DNA of 48,495 bases from Cryptosporangium minutisporangium. Lineage in GTDB: Bacteria > Actinomycetota > Actinomycetes > Mycobacteriales > Cryptosporangiaceae. Below are positions 8,013-16,730 of this stretch, one piece after another. The first letter of the stretch is position 1. Each line of letters starts with the position of its first letter. Location of the stretch: assembly GCF_039536245.1 (NCBI RefSeq), contig NZ_BAAAYN010000002.1:153942-202436 (forward strand), in the 5' to 3' direction. The notes beneath the pieces were generated by a model. It saw only the letters and a program-made list of their open reading frames with translations. It was not told the origin of the DNA and did not search any database. Both the position numbers and the translations under genes were made by a program.

Positions 8013-8228
8013 ATGATCGTGATCGACGCGTCCGCGCTCGCGGACGCCTTGATGGACGACGGAGACATCGGCGAACAGGCCCGGCGGCTGCTGGCGTCCG
8101 ACCCGGGATGGGCGGCACCGAGCCATCTCGTCGTCGAGGTGCTCTCCGTGCTCCGGGTGGAGATCACCGAGGGCGGGGCCGGCGTGGTTCTCAGCGGGCC
8201 GCCCACTCGGAGGGTTGGTCAGCGCTGA
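8013..8228 (+). pseudogene. Truncated PIN-domain (VapC/FitB-like) toxin remnant
   Basis: The frame begins MIVIDASALADALMDDG, the first strand of a PIN nuclease with its catalytic Asp (D5). It continues WAAPSHLVVEVLSVLR, which holds the conserved Glu of the second acidic position. PIN toxins are normally about 125-140 aa. Here homology ends after about 55 residues, and from 8191 onward the frame is only the antisense of the dxs 3' end, giving a 71-aa chimeric tail. The remaining acidic residues and the C-terminal half are missing. I infer a deletion that joined the middle of the toxin gene to the end of dxs. Nuclease activity is very unlikely. The start overlaps the ancestral antitoxin stop (ATGA). 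Confidence 0.75.
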
Positions 8229-10152
8229 GCGACACCCACTCGGTGATCTGGCGCGCGATGTCCTGCGCGGTGAGCCCCAGGTCGGCCAGGATCTCGCCGC
8301 GCGAGCCGTGCGGGTGCCAGGCCGCGGGCACGCCCAGGTCGCGCACCGGCACCGCGACACCGGCGTCGGAGAGCGCCTGCACGAGCGCGGTGCCGATACC
8401 GCCCGCCCGAACCCCGTCCTCCAGCGAAACGACCAGTTGGGCGTCGCCGGCCAGCGTCACCAGCTCGGCGGGCACCGGCCGCACCCACCGCGGGTCGACG
8501 ACCGTCACCCGGATGCCGTGCTCGGCCGCTCGCGCCGCGACCTCGACCGCGGTGTGCGCGAACGCGCCGACGCTCACCAGTAGGACGTCCGGCTTCTTGC
8601 CGGCGTCGACCAGCACGTCCACGCCGCCGACCCGGGCCACCGCCGGGAGGTCGGCCGGGACCGCGCCGGTCGGGAACCGCACCACGGTCGGGCCGTCGCT
8701 CACCGCGACCGCCTCGCGGAACTCCTCGCGGAGCGTCGCGGCGTCGCGCGGCGCCGCAACCCGGATCCCGGGTACGACGCCCAGGATCGACAGGTCCCAG
8801 ATGCCGTAGTGGCTCGGCCCGTCCGGCCCGGTGATCCCGGCCCGGTCGAGGACGAACGTGACCGGCAGCTCGTGCATCGCGACGTCGAGCAGCGTCTGGT
8901 CGAACGCCCGGTTGAGGAACGTGGCGTACACCGCGACGACGGGGTGCATACCGCCCATCGCCAGGCCCGCCGCCGACGTGACCGCGTGCTGCTCGGCGAT
9001 GCCGACGTCGTACGCCCGCTCCGGGTAGCGCTGGGCGAGCTTGTCGATGCCGGTGGGGATCGCCATCGCCGCGGTGATGCCGACGATGTCCTCCCGCTCC
9101 TCGGCGACCGCGACGAGCTCTTCGGAGAAGACCTTGGTCCACTTCAGCGTCGGCGGGGCGATCGACTTGCCGGTCGCCGGGTCGAACGCGCCCGGGCCGT
9201 GGAAGTTGTCGGCCTCGTCGGCTTCGGCCGGCGCGTAGCCGTAACCCTTGCGGGTGACCGTGTGCACGATCACCGGACCGCCGAACGACTTGGCCCGGCG
9301 CAGCGCCGACTCCAGCGCGTCGAGGTCGTGCCCGTCCACCGGGCCGACGTACTTCAGGCCCAGGTCTTCGAACATGCCCTGCGGGCTGATCGCGTCCTTC
9401 AGGCCGCGCTTCACGCCGTGCAGCGCGTCGTAGAGCGGCGCGCCGACCAGCGGAGTGCGGGACAGCGACTCGCGCACCACGTCGAGCACCCGCTCGTACC
9501 CCGGGTTCAGGCGCAGCGTCGCCAGGTGGTTGGCGAGGCCGCCGATCGTGGGCGCGTACGAACGACCGTTGTCGTTGACGACGATGACGACCGGCCGGTC
9601 CTTGCCCGCGGCGATGTTGTTGATCGCCTCCCAGCACATGCCGCCGGTCAGCGCGCCGTCGCCCACCAGCGCCACGACGTGCCGCTTCTCGCCGCGCAGC
9701 GCGAACGCCTTGGCCAGGCCGTCGGCGTAGGAGAGCGCAGTCGACGCGTGCGAGTTCTCGACCAGGTCGTGCGTGCTCTCCGCCCGGCTCGGGTAGCCGG
9801 AGAGGCCGCCGCGCTGGCGGAGCTTGTCGAAGTCGTGCCGGCCGGTGAGCAGCTTGTGCACGTAGGCCTGGTGGCCGGTGTCGAACAGGATCTTGTCGAC
9901 CGGGGACTCGAACACCCGGTGCAGCGCGATCGTCAGCTCGACCGCGCCGAGGTTCGGACCGAGGTGGCCGCCGGTCTTCGAGACCTTGGCCACCAGGAAG
10001 TCACGGATCTCGGCCGCCAGGGTCGGCAGCGCCTCGGCGGGCAAGGCCCGCAGCTGCTCCGGCGAGCTGACCGTGGCCAGCAGGGAGGTCGACTCACCGT
10101 CGGACTGTGCACCCTTGAAGGGGGGAACCTCGGCGCGGGCCTGGTCGGTCAC
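8191..10152 (-). CDS. dxs: 1-deoxy-D-xylulose-5-phosphate synthase
   Basis: Thiamine diphosphate enzyme that condenses pyruvate and glyceraldehyde 3-phosphate, the first step of the MEP isoprenoid pathway, also feeding thiamine and pyridoxal synthesis. Key motifs are GGHLGPNLG with H63, [10 protein letters not shown] (from residue 91), the diphosphate/metal motif GDGALTGG at 164-171 with the downstream NDNG, and the pyrimidine-domain YDVGIAEQH with its catalytic Glu. A transketolase C-terminal domain follows ([13 protein letters not shown]). The GTG at 10152 is preferred because GAGGAG lies 11 nt upstream; the GTG at 10173 would add seven residues. Either way about 20 residues precede the family body. 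A -10-like TAGACT (10219-10224, minus strand) could drive it. The gene ends directly against the broken toxin gene. Confidence 0.96.
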   Translation of the reverse strand: MTDQARAEVPPFKGAQSDGESTSLLATVSSPEQLRALPAEALPTLAAEIRDFLVAKVSKTGGHLGPNLGAVELTIALHRVFESPVDKILFDTGHQAYVHKLLTGRHDFDKLRQRGGLSGYPSRAESTHDLVENSHASTALSYADGLAKAFALRGEKRHVVALVGDGALTGGMCWEAINNIAAGKDRPVVIVVNDNGRSYAPTIGGLANHLATLRLNPGYERVLDVVRESLSRTPLVGAPLYDALHGVKRGLKDAISPQGMFEDLGLKYVGPVDGHDLDALESALRRAKSFGGPVIVHTVTRKGYGYAPAEADEADNFHGPGAFDPATGKSIAPPTLKWTKVFSEELVAVAEEREDIVGITAAMAIPTGIDKLAQRYPERAYDVGIAEQHAVTSAAGLAMGGMHPVVAVYATFLNRAFDQTLLDVAMHELPVTFVLDRAGITGPDGPSHYGIWDLSILGVVPGIRVAAPRDAATLREEFREAVAVSDGPTVVRFPTGAVPADLPAVARVGGVDVLVDAGKKPDVLLVSVGAFAHTAVEVAARAAEHGIRVTVVDPRWVRPVPAELVTLAGDAQLVVSLEDGVRAGGIGTALVQALSDAGVAVPVRDLGVPAAWHPHGSRGEILADLGLTAQDIARQITEWVSLSADQPSEWAAR

Positions 10153-10409
10153 GGTGGCGGCAACTCCTCGCACTTGCGGGGTCAGGGGGCCTGCTGGTGG
10201 GAGCCGGCGAGGCTTTCGAGTCTAGCCACGGCTGACCCGACCGCATCTCGAAGCCCAGACCGCCACCCCATGGTGCACCCCCGAGGAAACCCCAGCTCAT
10301 CGGGGCCGACGCAGGCCCCGCCCCGCCGCTACCGCGGCCGGAAACCCACACAGAAACTTCACGCACACGCCCGGCTTCGCCCTTTTCAGACGCCTGCCGT
10401 TACAAAACC

Positions 10410-10445
10410 GATGCGGACGCCGCGCGCGTGCGCAGCGTCCGCATC
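10410..10445. terminator. Hairpin with 11-bp stem
   Basis: GATGCGGACGC (10410-10420) pairs perfectly with GCGTCCGCATC (10435-10445) around a 14-nt GC-rich loop. It lies downstream of the minus-strand ABC operon and upstream of dxs, so it could be a backup terminator for the operon. Confidence 0.5.
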
Positions 10446-10500
10446 AGCAGTTGTTGTTGCACTTGCAGTTACGACGAACCTGGAGCCCGTCCAGGGCGGC

Positions 10501-10568
10501 GCTGACATCCGCGCGCAAGGCCGCCTCGACCTTTGGGTGGTCTCAAGGCCTTGCGCGCGGCTGTCAGC
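10501..10568 (-). terminator. Long inverted repeat after the ABC permease
   Basis: Arms 10501-10522 and 10547-10568 (22 nt each) pair with one mismatch around a 24-nt loop. Further pairs at the base include C10500-G10569. It begins 18 nt after the permease stop on the minus strand, the position of an intrinsic terminator. There is no U tract, and the stem is unusually long for an ordinary terminator. Confidence 0.65.
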
Positions 10569-10586
10569 GTTGTTCGGGACGGGCCG

Positions 10587-11861
10587 CTACCGACCGGAGG
10601 ATTTGCGGCCTCGGGAGGAGGCAGCGTCGATCACCACGGCGCCGAGGAGGACCGCACCGGTGATGATGTACTTCACCGAGCTCGACAGCGACATCAGCGC
10701 CAGGCCGTTCGCGATCGCACCGATCACGACCGCGCCGAGCAGCGGCGCGTACCGGCGGGTGCGGCCACCGAAGAGGCTGGTACCACCGATGACCGCCGCG
10801 GCGATCGAGTTGACCAGCACGTCACCGGCGCCGGACTGCTGGTTCGCGAAGCCCAAGCGCATCGCGGCGATGACGCCACCGACCGCGGCCAGCGTCGAGC
10901 AGAGCATGAACACCGAGATCCGGATCGCGTCGACCTTGATACCGGCCCGGCGCGCGGCCTCGATGTTGCCACCGACCGCGAGGATGGACCGGCCGTAGCG
11001 CGTCCGCCGGATGATCCAGTCGAAGATCAGCACCAGCGCCACGGCGAACACGAAGATCCACGGCAGGCCACGGTCGAGACCGAGCTTGTAGGCGAGCGCC
11101 ACGGTCACGACGACGAGGAAGGCCGCGACGACCGCGGTGACCCAGATCGGCTGGCCGGAGAGCCCGGCCTTCCGGCGACGGGCGGACCCGGTGAGCGCGG
11201 TCACCACGTACAGCGCGGTCAGCGCGAAGCCGATCGTGTAGGTCAGCCACGTGGGCAGGAACTTCTGCTGGCCGATGTCGATCAGCACGCCGGCCGGCGG
11301 CATGTTGACCGTGCCCTGCTCACCGAGGATCTGCAGCTGCACACCCAGCCAGCCGAGCAGGCCGGCGAGCGTGATGACGAACGACGGCACGCCGATCTTG
11401 GTGAACACGATGCCGTGGATGAGGCCGATCACCGTGCCGGCGATCACCGCCATCAGCACCGACAGCCACGGGTTCACCCCGTTCGTCGCGTTGGCCACCG
11501 CCACGATCGCGGCCGCGACGCCGCTGACCGAGCCGATCGAGAGGTCGATCTCGCCGAGCAGCAGCACCAGCGTGATGCCGAGCGCGATGATCGTCAGCGA
11601 GGCGATCTGGAGGCAGAGGTTGACCAGGTTGAACGCGTTGAGGAACGTGTCGTTCAAGCTCTGGAAGACGATGACGATGACGACCAGGCCGACGATGATC
11701 GGCAGCGAGCCGATGTCGCCGCTCTTCAGCCGCTGCACCAGCGCACTGAGGTAGCCCATCGGGCCGCGGGCCTGGATCAGACGAGGATCGAGCAGGTCCG
11801 CCGCGACGGCACCTTCGGCCGGCTTCTCGGCCGGGTCCAGGGGGGTGTTCGTCGTGCTCAC
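10587..11861 (-). CDS. Sugar ABC transporter permease (XylH/RbsC family)
   Basis: Integral membrane subunit of a CUT2-type sugar importer (424 aa). About ten hydrophobic segments are visible, starting near residue 52 (LPIIVGLVVIVIVF). The family signatures are ALGITLVLLLGEIDLSIGSV (about 92-111) and the cytoplasmic coupling region RRTRYGRSILAVGGNIEAAR...I (about 285-305), which contacts the ATPase. The N-terminal 45 residues are hydrophilic. Length and the GNIEAARRAGI motif resemble XylH-type permeases. The GTG at 11861 overlaps the ATPase stop (GTGA), so the two are coupled. It is the last gene of a binding protein-ATPase-permease operon and is followed by a long hairpin. The substrate is inferred only from the binding protein. 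Confidence 0.93.
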   Translation of the reverse strand: MSTTNTPLDPAEKPAEGAVAADLLDPRLIQARGPMGYLSALVQRLKSGDIGSLPIIVGLVVIVIVFQSLNDTFLNAFNLVNLCLQIASLTIIALGITLVLLLGEIDLSIGSVSGVAAAIVAVANATNGVNPWLSVLMAVIAGTVIGLIHGIVFTKIGVPSFVITLAGLLGWLGVQLQILGEQGTVNMPPAGVLIDIGQQKFLPTWLTYTIGFALTALYVVTALTGSARRRKAGLSGQPIWVTAVVAAFLVVVTVALAYKLGLDRGLPWIFVFAVALVLIFDWIIRRTRYGRSILAVGGNIEAARRAGIKVDAIRISVFMLCSTLAAVGGVIAAMRLGFANQQSGAGDVLVNSIAAAVIGGTSLFGGRTRRYAPLLGAVVIGAIANGLALMSLSSSVKYIITGAVLLGAVVIDAASSRGRKSSGR

Positions 11862-12697
11862 GCGTTCGTCCCTTCGTGCCGGCCACCGGTGCGCTGTTCC
11901 CGGGCGGCCCGCTCGGCCACCACGTTGTCGCTGGCGCCGGTGATCGCGGCGACCAGCTCGGTCGTGCTCACCTGGCGGGCGTCGAACTCGCCGGCGTTCC
12001 GGCCGAGCCGCAGTACCACGACGCGGTCGGCGACGGCCTGCACGTCGGCCATGTTGTGGCTGATCAGGACGACCGCGAGGCCGCGGTCGCGGAGCCGCTC
12101 GACCAGGTTGAGCACCTGCGCGGTCTGGGCGACGCCGAGCGCGGCGGTCGGCTCGTCGAGGATGACGACCTTCGGGTTACCGAGCAGCGAGCGCGAGATC
12201 GCGACGGTCTGCCGCTGGCCACCGGAGAGGGAGGCGACCGGGATCCGGACGCTGGGGATCTTCGCGGCGAGCGTCTTCAGCAGCTCCCAGCTGCGGCGCT
12301 CCATCTCGGCTTCGTCGAGGGCGACGCCGCCGATCGTGACTTCGTTGCCGAGGAACAGGTTGCCGACCACGTCGAGGTTGTCGCAGAGCGCGAGGTCCTG
12401 GAAGACCGTGGCGATGCCGAGGTTCTGCGACGCCGACGGCGACGGGATGTTGACCGGGCGACCTTCGAACAGGATTTCGCCGGAGTCCGACGGTCCCGCT
12501 CCCGACATGACCTTGACCAGGGTGGACTTACCCGCTCCGTTGTCCCCGACCAGCGCGACCACCTCCCCCGGGCGAACCGAGAAGGAGACGTCGGTGAGCG
12601 CTTGGACGGCGCCGAACCGCTTGTTGATGCCCGTCATCGAGAGCACCGGCGCATCTGTGCCGGTCCTTGGACGGCCGGCCCCTGTGGTGGCTGTCAT
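11858..12697 (-). CDS. Sugar ABC transporter ATP-binding protein, single ATPase domain
   Basis: ATPase of the sugar importer. Walker A GDNGAGKST is at residues 51-59, the Q loop at FQD (99-101), signature LSGGQRQ at 157-163, Walker B VVILDEP at 177-183 and the switch His at 214 (LISHN). All are intact. At 279 aa it has a single nucleotide-binding domain, whereas classical xylose, ribose and galactose systems (XylG, RbsA, MglA) have two fused domains of about 500 aa; this one resembles FrcA-type half-size ATPases and would act as a homodimer. The ATG at 12697 is chosen because GAAGAGGA lies 5 nt upstream; the open frame runs further to 12778 with Pro-rich non-family sequence. The stop overlaps the permease start. 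Confidence 0.93.
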   Translation of the reverse strand: MTATTGAGRPRTGTDAPVLSMTGINKRFGAVQALTDVSFSVRPGEVVALVGDNGAGKSTLVKVMSGAGPSDSGEILFEGRPVNIPSPSASQNLGIATVFQDLALCDNLDVVGNLFLGNEVTIGGVALDEAEMERRSWELLKTLAAKIPSVRIPVASLSGGQRQTVAISRSLLGNPKVVILDEPTAALGVAQTAQVLNLVERLRDRGLAVVLISHNMADVQAVADRVVVLRLGRNAGEFDARQVSTTELVAAITGASDNVVAERAAREQRTGGRHEGTNA

Positions 12698-12769
12698 GCG
12701 GTCCTCTTCGCTGCGAGGGGGTGGGATGGGATGGCTGGCTGCCGGAAGTGGAGGGCTGACGTGCGGGGA

Positions 12770-12797
12770 CGACGGCACACCGTCCGGTGTGCCGTCG
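12770..12797 (-). terminator. Intergenic stem-loop between binding-protein and ATPase genes
   Basis: A perfect 12-bp stem (12770-12781 with 12786-12797) closes a GTCC loop, 26 nt after the binding-protein stop. In ABC operons such stem-loops usually act as partial terminators or 3' stabilisers that keep the binding protein more abundant than the membrane components. Confidence 0.7.
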
Positions 12798-12823
12798 CCC
12801 GCGCCTTCAGGAGAGGTCGGCCG

Positions 12824-13924
12824 TCACTGGAGGCCGGCCGCCTTGCAGGCCGCTGCGTAGTCGGCCGTGCAGATCTGCGCCGCGGTGTAGAAGTTGTCGG
12901 CGACGACAGTGGTCTTGATGTTGTCCTTGGTGACCGCAACCGGGGTCAGCAGGATCGACGGAACGTCTTCCTTGCCGTTGTTGACCGGCGTGGTCGTCTC
13001 GGTGATCTCCTTGCCCTGGGCCAGGGCGACCGCGATCTCGGCGGCCTTCTCGGCCTCCGGCTTGATCGCCTTGTAGACGGTCATGAACTGGTCACCGGCG
13101 ACGATCCGCTGGATCGCGGCGAGCTCGGCGTCCTGACCGGTGACCGGCGGGAGCGGGGTCACGCCCGCGGCCTTCATCGCGGCGATCGCGCCACCGGCGG
13201 TGCCGTCGTTGGCGGCGTAGACGCCGACGAAGCCGGTCTTACCCAGCTTGGAGATCTGGCCGTCCATGAACGTCTGGGCGTTCTCCGGCTTCCACTCCGG
13301 GGTGAAGAAGTCGGGCGTCGGCTCCAGCTTGAAGCCGGACTTGTCGAGGACCGAGTGAGCGCCCTTGTTGAAGAGCTTCGCGTTGTTGTCCGTCGGCGAG
13401 CCGTTGATCATCACGACGTTGCCGCTGGTCTTGCCGGACTTCTTCAGCTGGTCGACCAGCGAGGTGGCCTGCAGGGCGCCGACCTTCTCGTTGTCGAACG
13501 AGATGTAGTAGTCGAGGTCCGCACCGGTCACGAGCCGGTCGTACGAGATGACCGGGACCTTCTTGGCCTTCGCGGTGTTGACGATGCTGGCAGCAGCCGC
13601 ACCGTCGACCGGGTCGAGCACGAGGACCTTCGCGCCGTCGTTCAGCGCGGCCTCGGCCTGCTGCTGCTGCGTGTCGGTCTGCTGGTTGGCGTTGTTGTAG
13701 ATGACCTCGCAGTCCGCGCAGAGCGACTTGACCTTGGCCTCGAACAACGGCTTGTCGAACTGCTCGTACCGGGTCGTCTGCGACTCCGGGAGCAGCAGGG
13801 CAATCTTGGCACTGTCGCTGCTGCTGCCGGACTCAGAGCCTTCGTCTGAGCTCTCACAGGCTGCCGCGCTTAGCGCCAGCAGCACGGCAGCGGCAACAGC
13901 GACGCCGCGACGCAGAGTGAACAC
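12824..13924 (-). CDS. Sugar ABC transporter substrate-binding lipoprotein (XylF-like)
   Basis: Extracytoplasmic binding protein of the importer, 366 aa. A lipoprotein signal runs VFTLRRGVAVAAAVLLALSAAAC, with the acylated Cys at residue 23, followed by a Ser/Glu/Asp-rich linker. The periplasmic-binding-protein type 1 body begins at KIALLLPES. The motif ISYDRLVTGADLDYYISFDN closely resembles D-xylose-binding proteins, and the QDAELAAIQRI segment near the C-terminus is also typical, so xylose or a related aldose is the best guess. The GTG at 13924 is chosen because GGGAGG lies 4 nt upstream; a longer frame to 13969 has no ribosome site. It is the first gene of the operon and divergent from a ROK regulator. 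Confidence 0.92.
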   Translation of the reverse strand: MFTLRRGVAVAAAVLLALSAAACESSDEGSESGSSSDSAKIALLLPESQTTRYEQFDKPLFEAKVKSLCADCEVIYNNANQQTDTQQQQAEAALNDGAKVLVLDPVDGAAAASIVNTAKAKKVPVISYDRLVTGADLDYYISFDNEKVGALQATSLVDQLKKSGKTSGNVVMINGSPTDNNAKLFNKGAHSVLDKSGFKLEPTPDFFTPEWKPENAQTFMDGQISKLGKTGFVGVYAANDGTAGGAIAAMKAAGVTPLPPVTGQDAELAAIQRIVAGDQFMTVYKAIKPEAEKAAEIAVALAQGKEITETTTPVNNGKEDVPSILLTPVAVTKDNIKTTVVADNFYTAAQICTADYAAACKAAGLQ

Positions 13925-14120
13925 CGAACCTCCCGATGGGGACGCATCAAAAACACTGCACCGGCGCACTCCGCCGATGACCAGAACACTCTGCCCTCGG
14001 GCTAGGTTCCGTCAAGGAACACCCATAACGGTTTGGTTTCGTCATGGACACGACACTTCACTGTATCGGTAAAGCCGACGAAAGCGACGAAGCATGCACT
14101 CCCGGCGGCTTCCAGCGATT

Positions 14121-14170
14121 CAGTTTTGTGTTCAGTTGACAGAACTGGCGACACGCCCGAATATTCGTGC
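14121..14170 (+). promoter_or_regulatory. Promoter and candidate ROK operator; leaderless start
   Basis: TTGACA at 14136-14141 is separated by 17 bp from GAATAT at 14159-14164, and the ROK ATG follows 6 nt later, so the transcript should begin at the start codon. There is no ribosome site. The -35 box sits inside the inverted repeat CAGTT-GACAG-AACTG (14133-14147), and a wider imperfect pair joins CAGTTTTG (14121) to CAGAACTG (14140). Confidence 0.6.
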
Positions 14171-15349
14171 ATGACTGACCAGGTGTCAGGTGTCACGGCC
14201 CTCGGCGGTAATCAACGCCGTCTGGCTGATGCCCTGCGGGCAATGGGGCCCAGTACCCGAGCAGATCTGGCCTCCGCGACAGGGCTTTCCCGCGCCACGG
14301 TGTCCACTACTCTGAGTGATCTCGCGGACCTCGGACTGGTCGTCGAACCCGGCGGTACGGCACCCGCCGGACCCGCCGGTGGCCGACCGGCCGCCGTCGT
14401 GCAGCTCGCGCCGGGCGCGGGCGTCGTCGCCGGGGTGGACGTCGGGCGGCGCCACGTCAACGTCGCGGTGGCCGATCTGGCGCACACCGTCATCGCTGAG
14501 CGCGGAGAGCGTCTGCAGCCGGACGAGGAGCATACCGCCGAGGTGATGCTCGACCGGGCCGCCGCGCTGGTGGTGGCCGCCGTCGAGGAGTCCGGCCACC
14601 TCCTGTCCGACGTGATCGGCGTCGGGCTCGGCCTCCCGGCGCCCGTGGTCAGCGGCACCGGCCTGCTGGGCGCGTCGAACATCTTGCCGGCCTGGGCCGG
14701 GCTGGCGCCCTCGGTGGAGCTGGGACGACGTCTCCAGCTGCCGGTGCACGTGGAGAACGACGCGAACCTGGGTGCGCTCTCCGAGCACACGTGGGGTGCC
14801 GGCCGGGGCAGCGAGGCGCTGGTCTACCTCAAGCTGGGCACCGGCATCGGTGGCGGGCTGGTGATCAACGGTCGGCTGTTCCGGGGAATCTCCGGGACGG
14901 CCGGGGAGATCGGTCACCTCAGTCTGGACGCGGCCGGTGACGTCTGCCGCTGCGGCAACCGCGGCTGCCTGGAGCTGGTCGCCGGTGGTGCGGCGCTGGT
15001 CTCGGTGCTCGGCCGCGGCCGCCCGGAGGTCCGGTCGCTGGCGGACGTCGTCGGGCTGGTCGCCGACGGGGACGCACCGTGCCGCCGACTCGTCGCCGAC
15101 GCGGGTTCGTCGATCGGGGTGGCGCTCGGCGGCCTGGTGAACCTGATCAACCCGGACCGGGTCGTGGTCGGTGGTGAGCTGGCGGCGACCGGTCAGGTCC
15201 TGCTCGACCCGCTCCGGCACGCGCTCGGACGGTCGGCCGTGCCGTCGGCGGTGGAGGCCGTGGACGTCGTCCAGGGGACGCTCGGCGGCCGCGCCGAAGC
15301 GCTCGGCGCCGTGGCCCTGGTGCTCCGGGAGCCCTCCCCGACCCGGTAG
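14171..15349 (+). CDS. ROK-family transcriptional regulator (XylR-like)
   Basis: The 392-aa protein has an N-terminal winged helix (about residues 12-70, with LASATGLSRATVSTTLSDL as the helix-turn-helix). A ROK sugar-kinase-like fold follows: GVDVGRRHVNVAVADL near 92-107, PVHVENDANLGAL near 191-203, and the ROK zinc motif CRCGNRGCLE near 258-267. In this family the kinase fold senses a sugar and the winged helix represses uptake genes. It is divergent from the xylose-type ABC operon, a classical arrangement for local repression and autoregulation. The start is the ATG at 14171; the frame is open to 14033 but the extra part is not family sequence and would lie upstream of the predicted promoter. 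Confidence 0.92.
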   Translation: MTDQVSGVTALGGNQRRLADALRAMGPSTRADLASATGLSRATVSTTLSDLADLGLVVEPGGTAPAGPAGGRPAAVVQLAPGAGVVAGVDVGRRHVNVAVADLAHTVIAERGERLQPDEEHTAEVMLDRAAALVVAAVEESGHLLSDVIGVGLGLPAPVVSGTGLLGASNILPAWAGLAPSVELGRRLQLPVHVENDANLGALSEHTWGAGRGSEALVYLKLGTGIGGGLVINGRLFRGISGTAGEIGHLSLDAAGDVCRCGNRGCLELVAGGAALVSVLGRGRPEVRSLADVVGLVADGDAPCRRLVADAGSSIGVALGGLVNLINPDRVVVGGELAATGQVLLDPLRHALGRSAVPSAVEAVDVVQGTLGGRAEALGAVALVLREPSPTR

Positions 15350-15356
15350 TCCGCGC

Positions 15357-16730
15357 TCAGCGGGCCGCCGTCAAGGTTCCCACGCATTCGACGTGGTGGG
15401 TCATGGGGAACGCGTCGAACGCGCGCACCTGGGTCAGCGTGTAACCCTCCTCGGCGAACGTGGCGACGTCACGCGCGAACGCCGCCGGGTCACAGGCCAC
15501 GTAGGCCACGGCCCGCGGGCTGCGCGCCGCTACCGCACGTACCACCGCACTCCCGGCACCCGAGCGCGGCGGGTCCAGCACGACCAGGTCCACCCGGTCC
15601 GGCACTCCCCCGGCCAGGGCCCGGTCGACCCGGGCGGTGACCACCTCGACCCACTCCAGATCCCGCACGTTCCGGCGGGCGTCGTCGCAGGCACCGCGAT
15701 CGGCCTCGACCGCCACCACCCGTCCGTCCGGCCCCACCAGCGCACCCAGTACCCCGGCGAACAGCCCGGCACCGGCGTACAGGTCGAGCACCGACTCCCC
15801 CGGCTCCGGCGCCAGCGCCTCGACCACCGCGTCCGCCAACGCGTCCGGCGCCGCCGGGTGGACCTGCCAGAATCCGTCGGCGCGCACCAGCCAGCGGCGA
15901 TCGGCCGCGACCTCCCGGACCCGCCGGTGTCCCCGGATCGGTTCGGCCGGCGCCCGCTCGGCGCTCCGCACGGTCGACGCCGCAACCAGCACCGCCACCG
16001 ACTCCGGCAACTCGTCCGGGAGGTCCGGCGCGGGCACCCGGTGCGGGCGGCGCGGACGCCCCGGACGGCGTCCGCGGGGCGGGGCACCGCGCGGCGCCGG
16101 CTGGTCGAGCACGAGCGCGTCGTCACCGGCCGCGGACGCCACGGCCTCGACCGCGGCGACCCCCGGCCACCCCAGGTGGGTCACGCCGAGCGCGTTGATC
16201 CGCGGGTCGGCGATCGGGCAGCTCTCCACCGGCAACACCGCTCGCGACCGGTGCGGGTGCAGCCCCGCCCGGCCCTGCGCGTCCACCGCGAACTGGACCC
16301 GCGTCCGCCAGCCCAGCGGACCGCCGGGGAGCTCCTCCACACCGTCGAAGATCTCCGCGATCCGCGCCGGAGGCAGGTGTCCCAACCGCTCCAGCTGCTC
16401 GCGGACGACGCCCGCCTTCAACGAGCGCTGCGCGTCCGGAGCGACGTGCTGCAGGTCGCACCCGCCACACCCACCGGGATGCGCGTAGGGGCACGGCGGC
16501 TCGACCCGCTCCGGCGCGGCCCGGAGCACCGACACCGCGTCGGCGCGGCAGAACGAGCCGCCCCGGTCCTCGGTCACCCGGACCAGCACCCGCTCACCCG
16601 GCAGCGTGTGCCGGACGAACACCACCCGGCCGGAGTGCCGGCCCACGCAGTGCCCACCGTGCGCGAACGTCTCGATGTCCAGCTCGAACTCGGTCCCCAC
16701 CCAGGACGTCGCGGCCGCCGACTCGGTCAT
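15357..16730 (-). CDS. TrmA/RlmD-type RNA (uracil-5-)methyltransferase-like protein
   Basis: S-adenosylmethionine-dependent enzyme expected to form 5-methyluridine in rRNA or tRNA (457 aa). A TRAM-like RNA-binding domain covers about residues 10-65. Iron-sulfur cluster cysteines are at C80, C88, C91 (CPYAHPGGCGGC) and C171. The AdoMet motif is LDLYAGAGLF, the catalytic nucleophile is C413 (YVACDP) and the general base Glu is near 448 (HHVE). An Arg/Pro/Gly-rich insert lies around residues 210-235. The exact RNA target cannot be told from sequence. The ATG at 16730 overlaps the stop of the permease upstream (ATGA); the longer frame to 16985 is antisense-type sequence. The M. tuberculosis counterpart, from memory, is Rv2689c, also next to the permease. 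Confidence 0.88.
   Translation of the reverse strand: MTESAAATSWVGTEFELDIETFAHGGHCVGRHSGRVVFVRHTLPGERVLVRVTEDRGGSFCRADAVSVLRAAPERVEPPCPYAHPGGCGGCDLQHVAPDAQRSLKAGVVREQLERLGHLPPARIAEIFDGVEELPGGPLGWRTRVQFAVDAQGRAGLHPHRSRAVLPVESCPIADPRINALGVTHLGWPGVAAVEAVASAAGDDALVLDQPAPRGAPPRGRRPGRPRRPHRVPAPDLPDELPESVAVLVAASTVRSAERAPAEPIRGHRRVREVAADRRWLVRADGFWQVHPAAPDALADAVVEALAPEPGESVLDLYAGAGLFAGVLGALVGPDGRVVAVEADRGACDDARRNVRDLEWVEVVTARVDRALAGGVPDRVDLVVLDPPRSGAGSAVVRAVAARSPRAVAYVACDPAAFARDVATFAEEGYTLTQVRAFDAFPMTHHVECVGTLTAAR

Larger units (their letters stand above)
10153..10586. other. Intergenic region between dxs and the sugar ABC permease, with two strong inverted repeats
   Basis: About 430 bp with no credible gene: the frames crossing it are antisense shadows or lack ribosome sites. 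It holds the dxs upstream region (10153-10260) and the two hairpins listed separately at 10410-10445 and 10501-10568. Confidence 0.6.
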
